Origin: Shewanella canadensis
Lineage (GTDB): Bacteria > Pseudomonadota > Gammaproteobacteria > Enterobacterales > Shewanellaceae
Direction of reading: 5' to 3'
Assembly (NCBI RefSeq): GCF_003966225.1
Contig: NZ_RXNU01000007.1
Span: 62,001-126,000 of the forward strand
Length of the DNA stretch: 64,000 bases
The translations under genes and the position numbers were made by a program. The notes below the pieces were generated by a model. The model was not told the DNA's origin. It made no database searches and worked only from the letters and a program-made list of their open reading frames with translations. Positions 36,985 through 47,189 of the stretch are shown here, in pieces; within the stretch, counting starts at the first letter, position 1, and every line of letters begins with the position of its first letter.

Positions 36985-37343
36985 AGAAAATATTAGCCGT
37001 CGACGACTCAGCATCAATGCGCCAAATGGTGGGCTTTACACTTAAAACTGCAGGGTTTGATGTGACAGAGGCCTGTAATGGCGATGAGGCGCTGAAAGTT
37101 GCACAGAAGGGCGAGTACGATCTTGTCATCTCTGATGTAAACATGCCCGTCATGGATGGACTCACCCTCATTCGAAACTTACGTACGCTACCAGCCTATA
37201 AGTTTACTCCGTTATTAATGCTGACCACCGAGTCAGGAACAGACAAGAAACAGGAAGGCCGCTCTGCCGGTGCCACTGGCTGGATTGTAAAGCCCTTCAA
37301 TCCGGATCAACTATTAGCAACCGTTCGAAAAGTACTGGGTTAA
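36981..37343 (+). CDS. cheY: Chemotaxis response regulator CheY
   Basis: 120-residue single receiver domain. The acidic pocket is in AVDDS, the phospho-acceptor is Asp52 (ISDVNMPVMDG), the Thr switch is in LTTES and Lys104 is in WIVKPF. With no output domain it acts as a phosphoryl carrier to the motor or as a phosphate sink. Coupled to the STAS gene, 45 bp before cheA. Confidence 0.95.
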   Translation: MKKILAVDDSASMRQMVGFTLKTAGFDVTEACNGDEALKVAQKGEYDLVISDVNMPVMDGLTLIRNLRTLPAYKFTPLLMLTTESGTDKKQEGRSAGATGWIVKPFNPDQLLATVRKVLG

Positions 37344-37388
37344 TCAGAACAAAATTCGTCAAATGGATATAACGGGTGGCAATTAAAT

Positions 37389-39455
37389 ATGGAAATCGAT
37401 CTCAGTCAATTTAGTCAGGTTTTTTTCGAGGAAAGCCTGGAAGGCCTAGAAAGCATGGAGTCTGAGTTACTCAAGCTTGATGTCAACGAGCCGGAAGATG
37501 AATCTATCAACACGATTTTCAGGGCTGCACATTCTATAAAGGGAGGCAGCGCCACATTCGGTTTCTCTCAAGTCGCGAACTACACACACCTGCTCGAAAC
37601 TCTGCTCGATGAGATAAGAGATGGTCGTCGCCAGATGACGAGTGAACACCAAGACATGCTTCTTCTCTCGGTGGATCTGCTGCGTAACATGATCGATGCC
37701 CTGATGCGCAAAACAGATTTCGATGATCCTTTATTATCTCAGCTTGAAAAACGATTTACCGCGGAACTAGAGGGGGCAGCGGAAGGCGCTCAGGTGGATG
37801 ATGCTACACAAGCCGATGCTGAACAGACGCCAGATGAACAACTCTGGCATATAGATTTCCAGGCCGGAATAGATATTCTGCGATGCGGGAACGATCCCCT
37901 GCTCATGTTCACAGAGCTAAGACAGCTAGGTGAACTCACCGTTAAGCTAGCCGAGGCAAATTACCCGGATTTTGCCGATATAGACCCGGAAGCCTGTTAT
38001 CTCAGTTGGAACCTTGAACTCATTACGGATCAAAAAATTGAACGTCTGAAAGAGGTATTTGAATGGGTCGAAGATGAGTGCACGATTCACTACAGTTCAT
38101 CGGTCATCGATACCCCAGAGATGAAAGAGCCTCAAGGCACTTCCGAATCACCTCAGTCTACTCCAGTGCCTGAATCAACTCCCGCATCAACTTCGGCATC
38201 AAACAGCCTACCCGCAGAGACGATGAAGCCCAAAGTCGTTTCACAGGCGAAATCTCCCGAGGGTGGCTCCATTCGAGTCAGCATAGAGAAAATTGATCTA
38301 CTCATAAATATGGTCGGAGAGTTGGTCATTACCCAGGCGATGTTAGGTCAGATAGGTCAACAAGATGTGATCGATGAGGAATCATTACTATCCATGAAGC
38401 AGGGATTAGAGCAACTCGCCTCACATACCCGGGACCTTCAAGAAAGTGTCATGCAGATCAGAATGTTACCCATCAGTTTTGCCTTCAATCGCTTCCCCAG
38501 GCTTGTTAGAGATATTGGCCAGCAATTAGGCAAAAAGGTCGATTTAATCCTTAATGGGGAAGACACCGAGCTGGATAAAACGGTGATGGAGAAAATTGTC
38601 GACCCTATGGTGCATCTGGTTAGAAACTCACTGGATCATGGTCTGGAAACACCTGAAATACGGGTTAGCAAAGGCAAACCAGAAACAGGCAGCATTACGC
38701 TCAACGCTTTCCATCAAGGTGGCAATATCATTATCGAGATCATCGATGATGGAGCCGGGCTCGATACCGACAGAATACTTCAAAAAGCCAAAGAAAAAGG
38801 TCTGGTTGCCGAAGAGGAAGAGCTGACCACCGAAGCGATTCATCAACTTATTTTCAAGGCGGGGTTCTCTACCGCAGATGCCGTCTCCGATCTATCCGGC
38901 AGAGGTGTTGGCATGGATGTCGTTCGCCGAAACATTAATGAACTAAACGGCACCATTGAACTTAAGTCGACTCAAGATAAAGGTAGCCGTTTCACCATAC
39001 GCCTTCCGCTTACTCTGGCAATTCTCGACGGCCAGCTGGTAAGAATAGGTCATCACACCTATGTCGTACCACTCGTCTCAATTCATGAATCTTTGCAGGT
39101 AGAACCACAACGCATCAATCGTATCAGTGAGAACAATGAGCTGGTGAGGCTAAGAGATGAATACCTTCCGGTGATTAAAGTGTTTCAAGAGTTCGATCAT
39201 GAAGCCGATGCCATCGAGATTAAAGATGGTCTGGTCATGGTGGTTGACTCCAATAATGAAAAAGTCGGCTTACTCGTCGATGAGCTGTTATCACAGCAAC
39301 AGGTGGTTATCAAAAGCCTGGAAGATAACTATAGCAAGGTGCCCGGCGTTTCAGGAGCCACTATTCTTGGTGATGGAACCGTTGCTTTAATTATTGATAT
39401 TTCTGGATTAGTTAGCTTAGCAGGCATCACGAATACCAATGAGCATGCAGCTTAA
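37389..39455 (+). CDS. cheA: Chemotaxis histidine kinase CheA
   Basis: 688 residues: HPt domain with phosphorylation site His48 (RAAHSIKGG), a Glu/Ser/Pro-rich linker holding a second small alpha/beta region (about 150-235) and a low-complexity stretch (about 245-285), a dimerisation domain, the HATPase domain with N box HLVRNSLDHGLE and G box GRGVGMDVV, and a C-terminal CheW-like domain. Receives signals from the receptor encoded two genes downstream. Confidence 0.97.
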   Translation: MEIDLSQFSQVFFEESLEGLESMESELLKLDVNEPEDESINTIFRAAHSIKGGSATFGFSQVANYTHLLETLLDEIRDGRRQMTSEHQDMLLLSVDLLRNMIDALMRKTDFDDPLLSQLEKRFTAELEGAAEGAQVDDATQADAEQTPDEQLWHIDFQAGIDILRCGNDPLLMFTELRQLGELTVKLAEANYPDFADIDPEACYLSWNLELITDQKIERLKEVFEWVEDECTIHYSSSVIDTPEMKEPQGTSESPQSTPVPESTPASTSASNSLPAETMKPKVVSQAKSPEGGSIRVSIEKIDLLINMVGELVITQAMLGQIGQQDVIDEESLLSMKQGLEQLASHTRDLQESVMQIRMLPISFAFNRFPRLVRDIGQQLGKKVDLILNGEDTELDKTVMEKIVDPMVHLVRNSLDHGLETPEIRVSKGKPETGSITLNAFHQGGNIIIEIIDDGAGLDTDRILQKAKEKGLVAEEEELTTEAIHQLIFKAGFSTADAVSDLSGRGVGMDVVRRNINELNGTIELKSTQDKGSRFTIRLPLTLAILDGQLVRIGHHTYVVPLVSIHESLQVEPQRINRISENNELVRLRDEYLPVIKVFQEFDHEADAIEIKDGLVMVVDSNNEKVGLLVDELLSQQQVVIKSLEDNYSKVPGVSGATILGDGTVALIIDISGLVSLAGITNTNEHAA

Positions 39456-39506
39456 AAGCAAAAAGTTAATCCTCACGGTAAAACAAGGAAGACGGAGCTT
39501 GAAAAT

Positions 39507-40058
39507 ATGACAGAGCTAACCCAACAAGAGCAGGCCAATATGGATGATGCCAGTCAACAATATTTAACTTTCATCATGGCTAGCGAAGAATATGGTGTCG
39601 ATATTCTTTCTGTACAAGAGATTAGAGGCTGGGAAGCGACGACCGTCATTCCAAACTCCCCCAGTCATGTAAAAGGGGTTATTAACCTCAGGGGAACCAT
39701 AGTACCCATCATAGATCTGAGACAGAGATTTGGTATTGAGACTCTCGAGTATGGGGCTACAACCGTCGTCATAGTCGTTAAGGTTGCTATATCTGATGAG
39801 CACAAAGTCATAGGTATTGTCGTCGATGCCGTTTCCGATGTGTTTAGTGTGAATGATGCCGATGTGCGCGATGCACCCGATTTTGGCGACGACACTAACC
39901 TGAGCTTTATAAAAGGGCTCACCAATGCCGCAGATAAGATGGTTATCTTACTGGACATTAATATGCTGCTCGGCAGTGAAATCTTGCCTGAAGCATCTCA
40001 ACTTTCTAACTTAATTAACAATATTGATGCCCCGCAGCCACAAGCTGTTAATGCATAA
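39507..40058 (+). CDS. cheW: Chemotaxis coupling protein CheW
   Basis: 183 residues, one CheW domain ([37 protein letters not shown]). Links receptor tips to CheA. The C-terminal 25 residues are an extra polar tail. Lies 51 bp after cheA and 23 bp before the receptor gene. Confidence 0.95.
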   Translation: MTELTQQEQANMDDASQQYLTFIMASEEYGVDILSVQEIRGWEATTVIPNSPSHVKGVINLRGTIVPIIDLRQRFGIETLEYGATTVVIVVKVAISDEHKVIGIVVDAVSDVFSVNDADVRDAPDFGDDTNLSFIKGLTNAADKMVILLDINMLLGSEILPEASQLSNLINNIDAPQPQAVNA

Positions 40059-40081
40059 ACAGGTATAACGAGGATAAACGA

Positions 40082-42673
40082 ATGGAAGCACAAAACTCCA
40101 ACCTATCGAATGCAAACAGCTTACCCATTGCTGGTTTGGTTCTCATCCTGATTTCATTAGGATTATTATTTTCAGGACAAGCGACGAGCTGGGTTGCTGC
40201 AACTCAAATCATTGCAGTCATGCTCATTGCCTCAGGGCTTGTGAAACATAACCAATCTAAAAAATTGAGCGAACAGGCACTCAATGAGGTGAGCCGGGCT
40301 CTGGGCAGCAGTGAGAAAATAACGTTTTCAGATATCGATATTCCTAACTGGGAACTGCTCACCAATAAAATCGGGAATTTACATGAAAAACAACGGCAAA
40401 ACGAAACGATTACCAAAGCGTTAGACATCTGTAAGACCAACGTCATGATGGCCGATGTCGATTACAACATCACCTATATGAATGACTCGGTCAATGAAAT
40501 GCTCCTGGAAAATGAGAAGACCCTTAAAACGGGTTTACCCAACTTCGATGCCAAAAATCTTATCGGTAAAAATATAGATATTTTTCATAAAAACCCTTCA
40601 CATCAGAGAAGAATGCTCGACGGCTTAACTTCAACCTACGAGGTTAGTATTGAAGTAGCTGGCCTTAATTTCACTTTGATTGCCAGCCCAATATTTTTAA
40701 ATGGTGTACGAACCGGCACCGTCGTCGAATGGCAAGATGTCACTGCAAAATTAGCAAAAGAGGCTGAAGATCGAAGAATCGCCTCCGAAACGGGCCGTAT
40801 TAAACAAGCATTAGATGTATGTAAAGCCAACGTCATGATGGCCGATGTCGACTACAACATCATCTATCTCAATGACTCGGTCAACGAGATGTTGGGAGAT
40901 AATGAAAAGACACTTCAACAGAGTCTACCGAACTTCAATGTCAAAGAGCTTATCGGCAATAACATAGATATCTTCCATAAGAGCCCATCGCACCAGAGAA
41001 AAGTGCTGGATAATTTAACCGGCAGTTATGAAGCCAGCATAAAAGTTGCGGGCCTAGATTTCACCTTGATAGCGACCCCGGTTTTCAATAACGGAGAGCG
41101 CACAGGTACCGTAGTTGAATGGCAAGATGTTACCGCTAAATTAGCTAAAGAAGCGGAAGATCTAAGACTCGCTTCGGAAAATACCCGTATCAAGCAAGCA
41201 CTCGATAATGTATCGGCAAATACTATGGTCGCAGATACCGATCTCAATATTATCTATATGAATACTGCCGTCGGGAAGATGTTCAGGGCGGCACAATCAG
41301 ATATAGTGAAGGATCTGCCCAACTTCGATGCCAATAATCTTATCGGCGTAAATATCGATGGTTTCCATAAAAACCCCAGTCATCAACGCAATTTATTAGG
41401 CAGTTTATCGACAACCTATTCCAGCCAACTCAAGGTCGGCGGACGCACATTCAAAGTTGTGGCTAACCCAATCAAAGATGATAACGGAGAGAGCATAGGT
41501 ACGGTTGTGGAGTGGACAGACCGCACCGCCGAGGTTGCCATCGAACAGGAGATAGACACCATCATCTCATCGGCTGCGGCAGGAGACTTGAGCCATAGAG
41601 TATCGACGGAAGGAAAAGAGGGGTTCTTCCTTAATCTGTCGAATGGCCTCAATCGATTAGTCGGCATTGCAGATAATGTAATTTCAGATGTAGTCAATGT
41701 ATTCGATGGACTCGCCAAAGGCGATCTAACCCGCCAGATAGATGGTGAATATGAAGGTCAATTTGAAAAGCTACAGCAGGATGCAAACGCGACAGCTTCA
41801 CGACTGACCGAAGTGATCGGTGGCATCAACGAGTCAGCCAACACTGTGACCTCCGGCGCCGAAGAGATTGCACAGGGCAACGCCGATCTTAGCCAGCGAA
41901 CCGAAGAGCAAGCCGCCTCACTCGAGGAGACGGCCTCAAGCATGGAACAGATGACCGCAACCGTGACTCAAAGCGCTCAAAATGCAACGATCGCTAATGA
42001 GTTAGCTCAGGAAGCCAACTCTAAAGCCGATCATGGCGGTAAGGTAGTTGAGCAAGCCGTCACCGCAATGGAAGCAATTAACGACTCCAGCAAGCGTATA
42101 GCAGACATCATAGGTGTCATCGATGAGATAGCCTTCCAGACCAACCTGCTGGCGCTCAATGCGGCAGTCGAAGCGGCGAGAGCCGGTGAACAGGGTCGTG
42201 GTTTTGCCGTCGTCGCCGGTGAAGTCAGGAACCTGGCTCAACGCAGCGCCGGCGCCGCCAAAGAAATTAAGGAGCTGATACGTGATAGCGTGGGTAAGGT
42301 CACCGATGGCACTCAACTGGTTAACCAATCGGGTGACACACTTCAGGATATTGTGCAGGCCGTGACTAAAGTGGCCGACATGATTAGCCAGATAAGCATA
42401 GCGTCAGAGCAACAATCTTCAGGCATTCAGGAGGTAAATAAGGCTATCTCCCAAATGGATGAGATGACTCAACAAAATGCGGCCTTGGTGGAGCAGGTAT
42501 CTGCGGCAGGAGATGCCATGGCCGAACAGGCCCGCAACATGAAGAGTCAGCTCAGTTTCTTCCAGGCTAAGGAGCAAACCAGTTCAGGAATAACATCGGC
42601 ACCATTAGCACTCGTTTCGGGAGACACTCACGGAAACCTGAATATCAGCAGTGAAGAGTGGAACGAATTTTAG
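40082..42673 (+). CDS. Aer2-like chemoreceptor with three PAS domains and CheR-docking tail
   Basis: 863 residues. Two closely spaced hydrophobic segments (about 15-31 and 37-54) form a membrane hairpin, so the sensor lies in the cytoplasm. Three tandem PAS domains follow with an exact 130-residue period (about 111-235, 241-365, 371-490). Each carries the FHK.PSHQR motif (His169/174, 299/304, 429/434) and a Trp (VVEW) as in heme-binding PAS of Pseudomonas and Vibrio Aer2, known oxygen sensors. HAMP-like helices and a standard signalling domain ([22 protein letters not shown] type tip) follow. The protein ends in EWNEF, like the CheR-docking pentapeptide of Aer2 (GWEEF). Confidence 0.92.
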   Translation: MEAQNSNLSNANSLPIAGLVLILISLGLLFSGQATSWVAATQIIAVMLIASGLVKHNQSKKLSEQALNEVSRALGSSEKITFSDIDIPNWELLTNKIGNLHEKQRQNETITKALDICKTNVMMADVDYNITYMNDSVNEMLLENEKTLKTGLPNFDAKNLIGKNIDIFHKNPSHQRRMLDGLTSTYEVSIEVAGLNFTLIASPIFLNGVRTGTVVEWQDVTAKLAKEAEDRRIASETGRIKQALDVCKANVMMADVDYNIIYLNDSVNEMLGDNEKTLQQSLPNFNVKELIGNNIDIFHKSPSHQRKVLDNLTGSYEASIKVAGLDFTLIATPVFNNGERTGTVVEWQDVTAKLAKEAEDLRLASENTRIKQALDNVSANTMVADTDLNIIYMNTAVGKMFRAAQSDIVKDLPNFDANNLIGVNIDGFHKNPSHQRNLLGSLSTTYSSQLKVGGRTFKVVANPIKDDNGESIGTVVEWTDRTAEVAIEQEIDTIISSAAAGDLSHRVSTEGKEGFFLNLSNGLNRLVGIADNVISDVVNVFDGLAKGDLTRQIDGEYEGQFEKLQQDANATASRLTEVIGGINESANTVTSGAEEIAQGNADLSQRTEEQAASLEETASSMEQMTATVTQSAQNATIANELAQEANSKADHGGKVVEQAVTAMEAINDSSKRIADIIGVIDEIAFQTNLLALNAAVEAARAGEQGRGFAVVAGEVRNLAQRSAGAAKEIKELIRDSVGKVTDGTQLVNQSGDTLQDIVQAVTKVADMISQISIASEQQSSGIQEVNKAISQMDEMTQQNAALVEQVSAAGDAMAEQARNMKSQLSFFQAKEQTSSGITSAPLALVSGDTHGNLNISSEEWNEF

Positions 42674-42714
42674 GAGACAAGGAATTGAAGATCATAGATG
42701 AAAAGGAGTTTTCT

Positions 42715-43557
42715 ATGACACAGGCAGACTTTGATTTTATTCAAAGTCTTGCCTATGAAAAAACGGGAATCGTACTGCCGGAAAGGAAGAAACACATGGT
42801 GTACTCGAGACTCAGTCGACGATTACGCCATCTGAATTTAGGCAATTTTTCACAATACTGCTCCCATATTCAACGTACTCCGGACGAGATGATCAACTTT
42901 GTAAATGCACTCACTACCAATTTGACCGCATTTTTCAGAGAGGAGCACCATTTCAAATACCTAGAGAGCAAGGTAATACCTGAATGGAAGGAAAATAAGA
43001 ACAGGCGCCTCAGAGTTTGGTCATCGGCCTGCTCTACCGGAGAAGAGCCTTACAGTATTGCCATGATATTGGAGCAACATTTTTCAGGGATGGAATGGGA
43101 TCTTAAAGTTTTGGCAACGGATCTCGACACCAATGTGCTCAACAAGGCCTCTATAGGCAGTTATGCCAGTGACTCGGTGACCAATTTACCCGGACGATAT
43201 GCCGATAAATATGCGCGTCAGACTGACAACGGTCAAAAAATTCAGATGCGTTCCAGCGTTCAGAAGATGATCCATTTTAAGCAACTAAACCTATTGGGAG
43301 ATTGGCCAATGAAGGGGCCATTTGACGTGATTTTTTGCAGAAATGTACTCATCTATTTTGATAATGAGACTAAGAAAAAAATCATCGCCAGGTTCAGAAA
43401 GCTGCTTAGCCCGCAAGGTTACCTATTCATCGGACACTCGGAAACATTGACCCATATTTCTGAAGACTTTGATCTCATCGGGCAAACGATTTATAGACCG
43501 ATAGGACACGGCGACAATAAGTTGCAACAGACGAAGCGAGCCGTTGCTAACCTCTAG
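42715..43557 (+). CDS. cheR: Chemotaxis protein methyltransferase CheR
   Basis: 280 residues from the ATG at 42715, chosen for its AAAGGAG ribosome-binding site; a GTG at 42658 would overlap the receptor's last codons and add 19 residues. The N-terminal helical domain ends in RLSRRLRHL. The SAM-binding motif is VWSSACSTGEEPYSIAM, and FDVIFCRNVLIYF is the catalytic-domain signature. Methylates glutamates of the receptor encoded just upstream, probably tethered through its EWNEF tail. Confidence 0.95.
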   Translation: MTQADFDFIQSLAYEKTGIVLPERKKHMVYSRLSRRLRHLNLGNFSQYCSHIQRTPDEMINFVNALTTNLTAFFREEHHFKYLESKVIPEWKENKNRRLRVWSSACSTGEEPYSIAMILEQHFSGMEWDLKVLATDLDTNVLNKASIGSYASDSVTNLPGRYADKYARQTDNGQKIQMRSSVQKMIHFKQLNLLGDWPMKGPFDVIFCRNVLIYFDNETKKKIIARFRKLLSPQGYLFIGHSETLTHISEDFDLIGQTIYRPIGHGDNKLQQTKRAVANL

Positions 43558-43574
43558 GAATAAATTAGCTGCTA

Positions 43575-43649
43575 TTGTTGCAGCGCGACACCTTTACTCC
43601 TTAGAATAGATTTTACCTCAGGTCAAAGATTGACCAAGTGCTGCAACAA
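43575..43649 (+). other. Nested inverted repeats upstream of cheB
   Basis: Outer arms TTGTTGCAGC (43575-43584) and GCTGCAACAA (43640-43649) are perfectly complementary over 10 bp. Inside them lies GGTCA-AAGAT-TGACC (43621-43635). The outer arm ends directly before the cheB ribosome-binding region (GGATAGAGG), so this mRNA could fold into a regulatory leader. Confidence 0.6.
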
Positions 43650-43660
43650 GGATAGAGGTT

Positions 43661-44698
43661 ATGATAAAAGTTTTGATCGTTGATGACTCTCCACTGGTTA
43701 GGCAACTACTGACTCACTTGCTTAGTGACACCCCCGACATCAGTGTCGTTGGCGCCGCCGAAGATCCCTATGAAGCCAGAGAGCTGATAAAAAAGGTTAA
43801 CCCGGATGTGCTGACCCTGGATATTGAGATGCCCAAAATGGATGGAATAGCCTTCCTGCGCAATCTCATGAAGCTCAGACCCATGCCCGTTGTCATGATC
43901 TCGACTCTCACCGAAAAAGGGGCTGCTGTAACGCTGGAAGCACTATCCATAGGTGCCGTTGACTTCATCTCTAAGCCTAAGTCAGATTTGACCAATAAAC
44001 TGATGGACTATCGAGATGAGCTGATTGAAAAAGTACGCTTCGCTGCCAAGAGCAGAGTCCGCCCAACCTCGCCCATTCCAGCCCCCAACTTAAGCACTGT
44101 ACCGACAAGGTGCTCACAGAATCAGCTAATTGCGATTGGTGCCTCGACCGGTGGCACCGAAGCCATACAGCGCTTAATCTGTCAGCTTCCCTCAGATGTC
44201 CCCCCCATCGTCATAGCACAGCATATCCCGGCCGCATTTAGTGCTTCATTTGCCAAACGACTGGACAGTCATGCCAGCATGAGAGTAATAGAAGCTCAGG
44301 GTGGAGAACTATTAAAGCCTGGAACTGCCTATATCGCTCCGGGAAGTGCTCACCTCATCATTGAGAAAAGAGGAGGCCTGCTTTATACCAGGCTCTTAGA
44401 TAGTGAGCCGGTCAACAGGCATAAGCCCTCTGTCGATGTGCTATTCGATAGCGTGGCCCAAGCAGCCGGGAAATCAGCATTAGGCGTTATTCTTACCGGA
44501 ATGGGAAAAGATGGAGCCAAAGGCTTGCTGAATATGAAAAGGAGTGGTTGTTTTACTCTGGCACAAGATGAAGCCAGCTCAGTGGTTTGGGGGATGCCAG
44601 GGGCGGCCGTAGAGCTGGATGCCAATTGTGAGGAGTTACATATAGACAGGATCCCGGCCAAGCTCCTGTCAGTAATGAAAAACGCCTCGCCGGTTTAA
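43661..44698 (+). CDS. cheB: Protein-glutamate methylesterase/deamidase CheB
   Basis: 345 residues: a receiver domain with Asp54 (LTLDIEMPKMDG) and switch residues, a linker, then the esterase domain with catalytic Ser162 (GASTGG), the His in AQHIP and the Asp in TGMGKDGA. Removes methyl groups from the receptor to reset sensing. Separated from cheR by 103 bp holding nested inverted repeats; a cheD gene often found here is absent. Confidence 0.96.
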   Translation: MIKVLIVDDSPLVRQLLTHLLSDTPDISVVGAAEDPYEARELIKKVNPDVLTLDIEMPKMDGIAFLRNLMKLRPMPVVMISTLTEKGAAVTLEALSIGAVDFISKPKSDLTNKLMDYRDELIEKVRFAAKSRVRPTSPIPAPNLSTVPTRCSQNQLIAIGASTGGTEAIQRLICQLPSDVPPIVIAQHIPAAFSASFAKRLDSHASMRVIEAQGGELLKPGTAYIAPGSAHLIIEKRGGLLYTRLLDSEPVNRHKPSVDVLFDSVAQAAGKSALGVILTGMGKDGAKGLLNMKRSGCFTLAQDEASSVVWGMPGAAVELDANCEELHIDRIPAKLLSVMKNASPV

Positions 44699-44734
44699 AT
44701 GCCGAGAGCTATACGATGGCCAGGCTTTCATCAA

Positions 44735-45796
44735 CTATTCTTTAACCCATGTTCCATCATCCTTGGCTCTCACCCAAGGTTGTGAGAACCAGTAGTAACC
44801 CGATGTGCTCTTGCTTGGCGCGGTACAGTTATATCTGGATCTTCCTGCGGGTAGATCAAATTCGGCTCGGATACTGAACTCATTCGCACTCAACCATAGT
44901 GGCTTTTTAGCCCCCTGACCCTGTATGAAGCACATCAACTGGTGTGGATAGATATCCGACATATCCAAAGTGACCCTCAACTCGGGACGCCACTGACCCT
45001 TCTTCAACTCTGGATCACTATGGGTTTGCGATAACACAGGCATATTCAAGCTATGCAACTTAACCTTTAAACTCGACAGCTCGGCATAGACACCCGCAAC
45101 CGGAAATCTCGGTAGAGCCGTTAAAGGGGAGTGGGAGCCAGCGGCTCCTGACTGCTGTCCTAATCCGATAAACCCATGTTCACTCAACATAGACTCTATC
45201 GCTTGATTATACTCTCCATAGGGATATGCCAACATCTTATGGCTTTGACCCGTAGCCCTGCTTATCTCATCTTCTGTTTTAAGAATATTCTCTTCAATAC
45301 GCGCCAACCACTGAACATCTGACTCATCTTCCAACTTACGTATCAGATGCTCGTGTCCCCAACTATGGTTAGCAATCTCAGCCCCCTCACGAGAGAGCTG
45401 GATAAGATCATCCCAGCTCATCATTTGACGATACTTTGCTTTAATCGGTTCAACCGAGACAAATACCGTGTAGGGGAATCCATATTCCTTTAAAATAGGA
45501 TGGGCCGTTTTAGCAATACTTTGATAACCATCGTCGAAAGTTATCACCACCGTTTTGGCGGGTAATGCCTGATCAGTTTTAATGGCATCGACCACTTGAG
45601 ATAGCGGTGTCACAACAAAGTCATTATCGGCCAGGTATTGCATCTGCTCGCTAAATTGAGCGGGGGTCACACTGGTGATCGCAGGTGTATCTTCTGAGAC
45701 ATGGTGATACTGCAAAATCACAGCAGAGTGAGCCGAAAAGCCAAACACTGAGCAGCCAAGTAGCATTAGCAGCCTTATTATAGCGCCTTTAAACAT
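44735..45796 (-). CDS. Periplasmic polysaccharide deacetylase
   Basis: 353 residues with a signal peptide (hydrophobic 7-22). The NodB-type domain spans about 75-225: TFDDGYQS (catalytic and metal Asp pair), NHSWGHEHL (metal His pair) and a C-terminal LAYPYGEYN motif. The last 100 residues are a separate beta-type domain that I do not recognise. Carbohydrate substrate unknown. Its start lies only 23 bp from the divergent MATE gene. Confidence 0.85.
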   Translation of the reverse strand: MFKGAIIRLLMLLGCSVFGFSAHSAVILQYHHVSEDTPAITSVTPAQFSEQMQYLADNDFVVTPLSQVVDAIKTDQALPAKTVVITFDDGYQSIAKTAHPILKEYGFPYTVFVSVEPIKAKYRQMMSWDDLIQLSREGAEIANHSWGHEHLIRKLEDESDVQWLARIEENILKTEDEISRATGQSHKMLAYPYGEYNQAIESMLSEHGFIGLGQQSGAAGSHSPLTALPRFPVAGVYAELSSLKVKLHSLNMPVLSQTHSDPELKKGQWRPELRVTLDMSDIYPHQLMCFIQGQGAKKPLWLSANEFSIRAEFDLPAGRSRYNCTAPSKSTSGYYWFSQPWVRAKDDGTWVKE

Positions 45797-45819
45797 AAAA
45801 TTTTAACCTCTGAGATGAT

Positions 45820-47157
45820 ATGACTCCAGTCGAATTACTCCGCAACAGACAGAAAAACAGACAGTTATTAGCACTTGCTCTACCTATGATATTGTCAAAT
45901 ATCACAGTCCCCTTACTGGGGTTGGTAGATACTGCTGTGGTGGGTCATTTAAGTAACGCCTATTATTTAGGAGGAGTGGCTGTAGGTTCTACAATCATCA
46001 CCCTCATCCTTTGGATGCTCGGTTTTCTTCGAATGGCGACAACAGGCTTAGTCGCTCAATCTTATGGTGCCGGCGATACACAAGCACAATACAAACTCTT
46101 ACTTCAAGCGGGTAGTCTAGCGCTCATTTTAGGGTTAAGTGCCATAGTACTGCAACTCCCCATCTTAAATGGGGCCTTAATGCTCACCGACGCAACGGCA
46201 GAAGTCGAACGATATTGTCGTGAGTATTTTCAGATACGGATCTGGTCAACGCCCTTCGCCTTACTCAATCTGGTGCTATTAGGCTGGCTGCTTGGACGGC
46301 AACAACCTAAAGCCGCGATGTGGCAACTGATCGTAGCAAACACCGTCAATATCCTGTTGGATCTGCTCTTTGTTCTCGGTTTAGATTGGGGAGTAAAAGG
46401 CGCCGCCCTCGCCTCGGTATTTGCTGATATTTCAGGCTTTTCAGTCGCCTTAATGATGGTCTATAAGCAAGTTCAAAAAACTGGGGGATTCGACCTTTTC
46501 AAGCTAAGCAAAACGCTTAGCCTCTCTAGCTACCATAAGCTGCTCAGCCTTAATGCCGATATTTTTATCCGAAGTTTATGCCTGCAGATCGCCTTTGCCT
46601 TCATGACATTTCAAGGCGCGGGTCTGGGAGATAATACCGTCGCGGCCAATGCCGTACTCCTTAACCTCCTGCTTTTGATCTCCTATGCTCTGGATGGCAT
46701 CGCTTACTATGCAGAAGCCGAAGTGGGAAGGGCCTATGGCCAGAGGAATAAAGCGTTAATGCGAGATAGCGTCACTTTAGCCTGGCTCTGGTCTGGCATA
46801 TCGGCAATCCTGTTCACCCTACTCTTCGCCTTCGGCGGAGAGGCCATCATTAACCTGCTCACAAGTATTGAAGCTGTACGACTCGTAGCCGATCAATATC
46901 TATTGTGGATCATCATCTTGCCCCTTCTCTCATTCGGCTCTTACCTTTTCGATGGTGTCTACATAGGTGCCGCTATGGGGAAAGTAATGCGCAACAGCAT
47001 GATCATCTCGACCTTCGGGGTCTTCTTTCCTACTTGGTATCTCCTGCAAGATATGGGTAATCATGCACTGTGGGCCGCAATGAGTGCCTTCATGTTAGCG
47101 AGAAGCATGACATTGACGCTGCATTATCGATATCGGTTGAGGAATAAAGGGTTCTAG
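45820..47157 (+). CDS. MATE family efflux transporter (DinF-like)
   Basis: 445 residues, 12 likely membrane helices. The start LALPMILSNITVPLLGLVDTAVVGHL and the later DGIAYYAEAEVGRAYGQRN are typical of the DinF subgroup of MATE exporters, which use Na+ or H+ gradients to export drugs or metabolites. E. coli dinF follows lexA, but here it is about 19 kb away and no LexA box is visible. The intergenic gap to the deacetylase is only 23 bp, so the promoters must overlap the coding regions. Confidence 0.9.
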   Translation: MTPVELLRNRQKNRQLLALALPMILSNITVPLLGLVDTAVVGHLSNAYYLGGVAVGSTIITLILWMLGFLRMATTGLVAQSYGAGDTQAQYKLLLQAGSLALILGLSAIVLQLPILNGALMLTDATAEVERYCREYFQIRIWSTPFALLNLVLLGWLLGRQQPKAAMWQLIVANTVNILLDLLFVLGLDWGVKGAALASVFADISGFSVALMMVYKQVQKTGGFDLFKLSKTLSLSSYHKLLSLNADIFIRSLCLQIAFAFMTFQGAGLGDNTVAANAVLLNLLLLISYALDGIAYYAEAEVGRAYGQRNKALMRDSVTLAWLWSGISAILFTLLFAFGGEAIINLLTSIEAVRLVADQYLLWIIILPLLSFGSYLFDGVYIGAAMGKVMRNSMIISTFGVFFPTWYLLQDMGNHALWAAMSAFMLARSMTLTLHYRYRLRNKGF

Positions 47158-47189
47158 ATTTTATGGGTAAAAGCTAAGGCTAAGATGAC

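Noticed and set aside
45720..45830. LexA box for the DinF-like transporter
   Set aside because: I looked for CTGT-N8-ACAG near the start because dinF is an SOS gene in E. coli; none is present.
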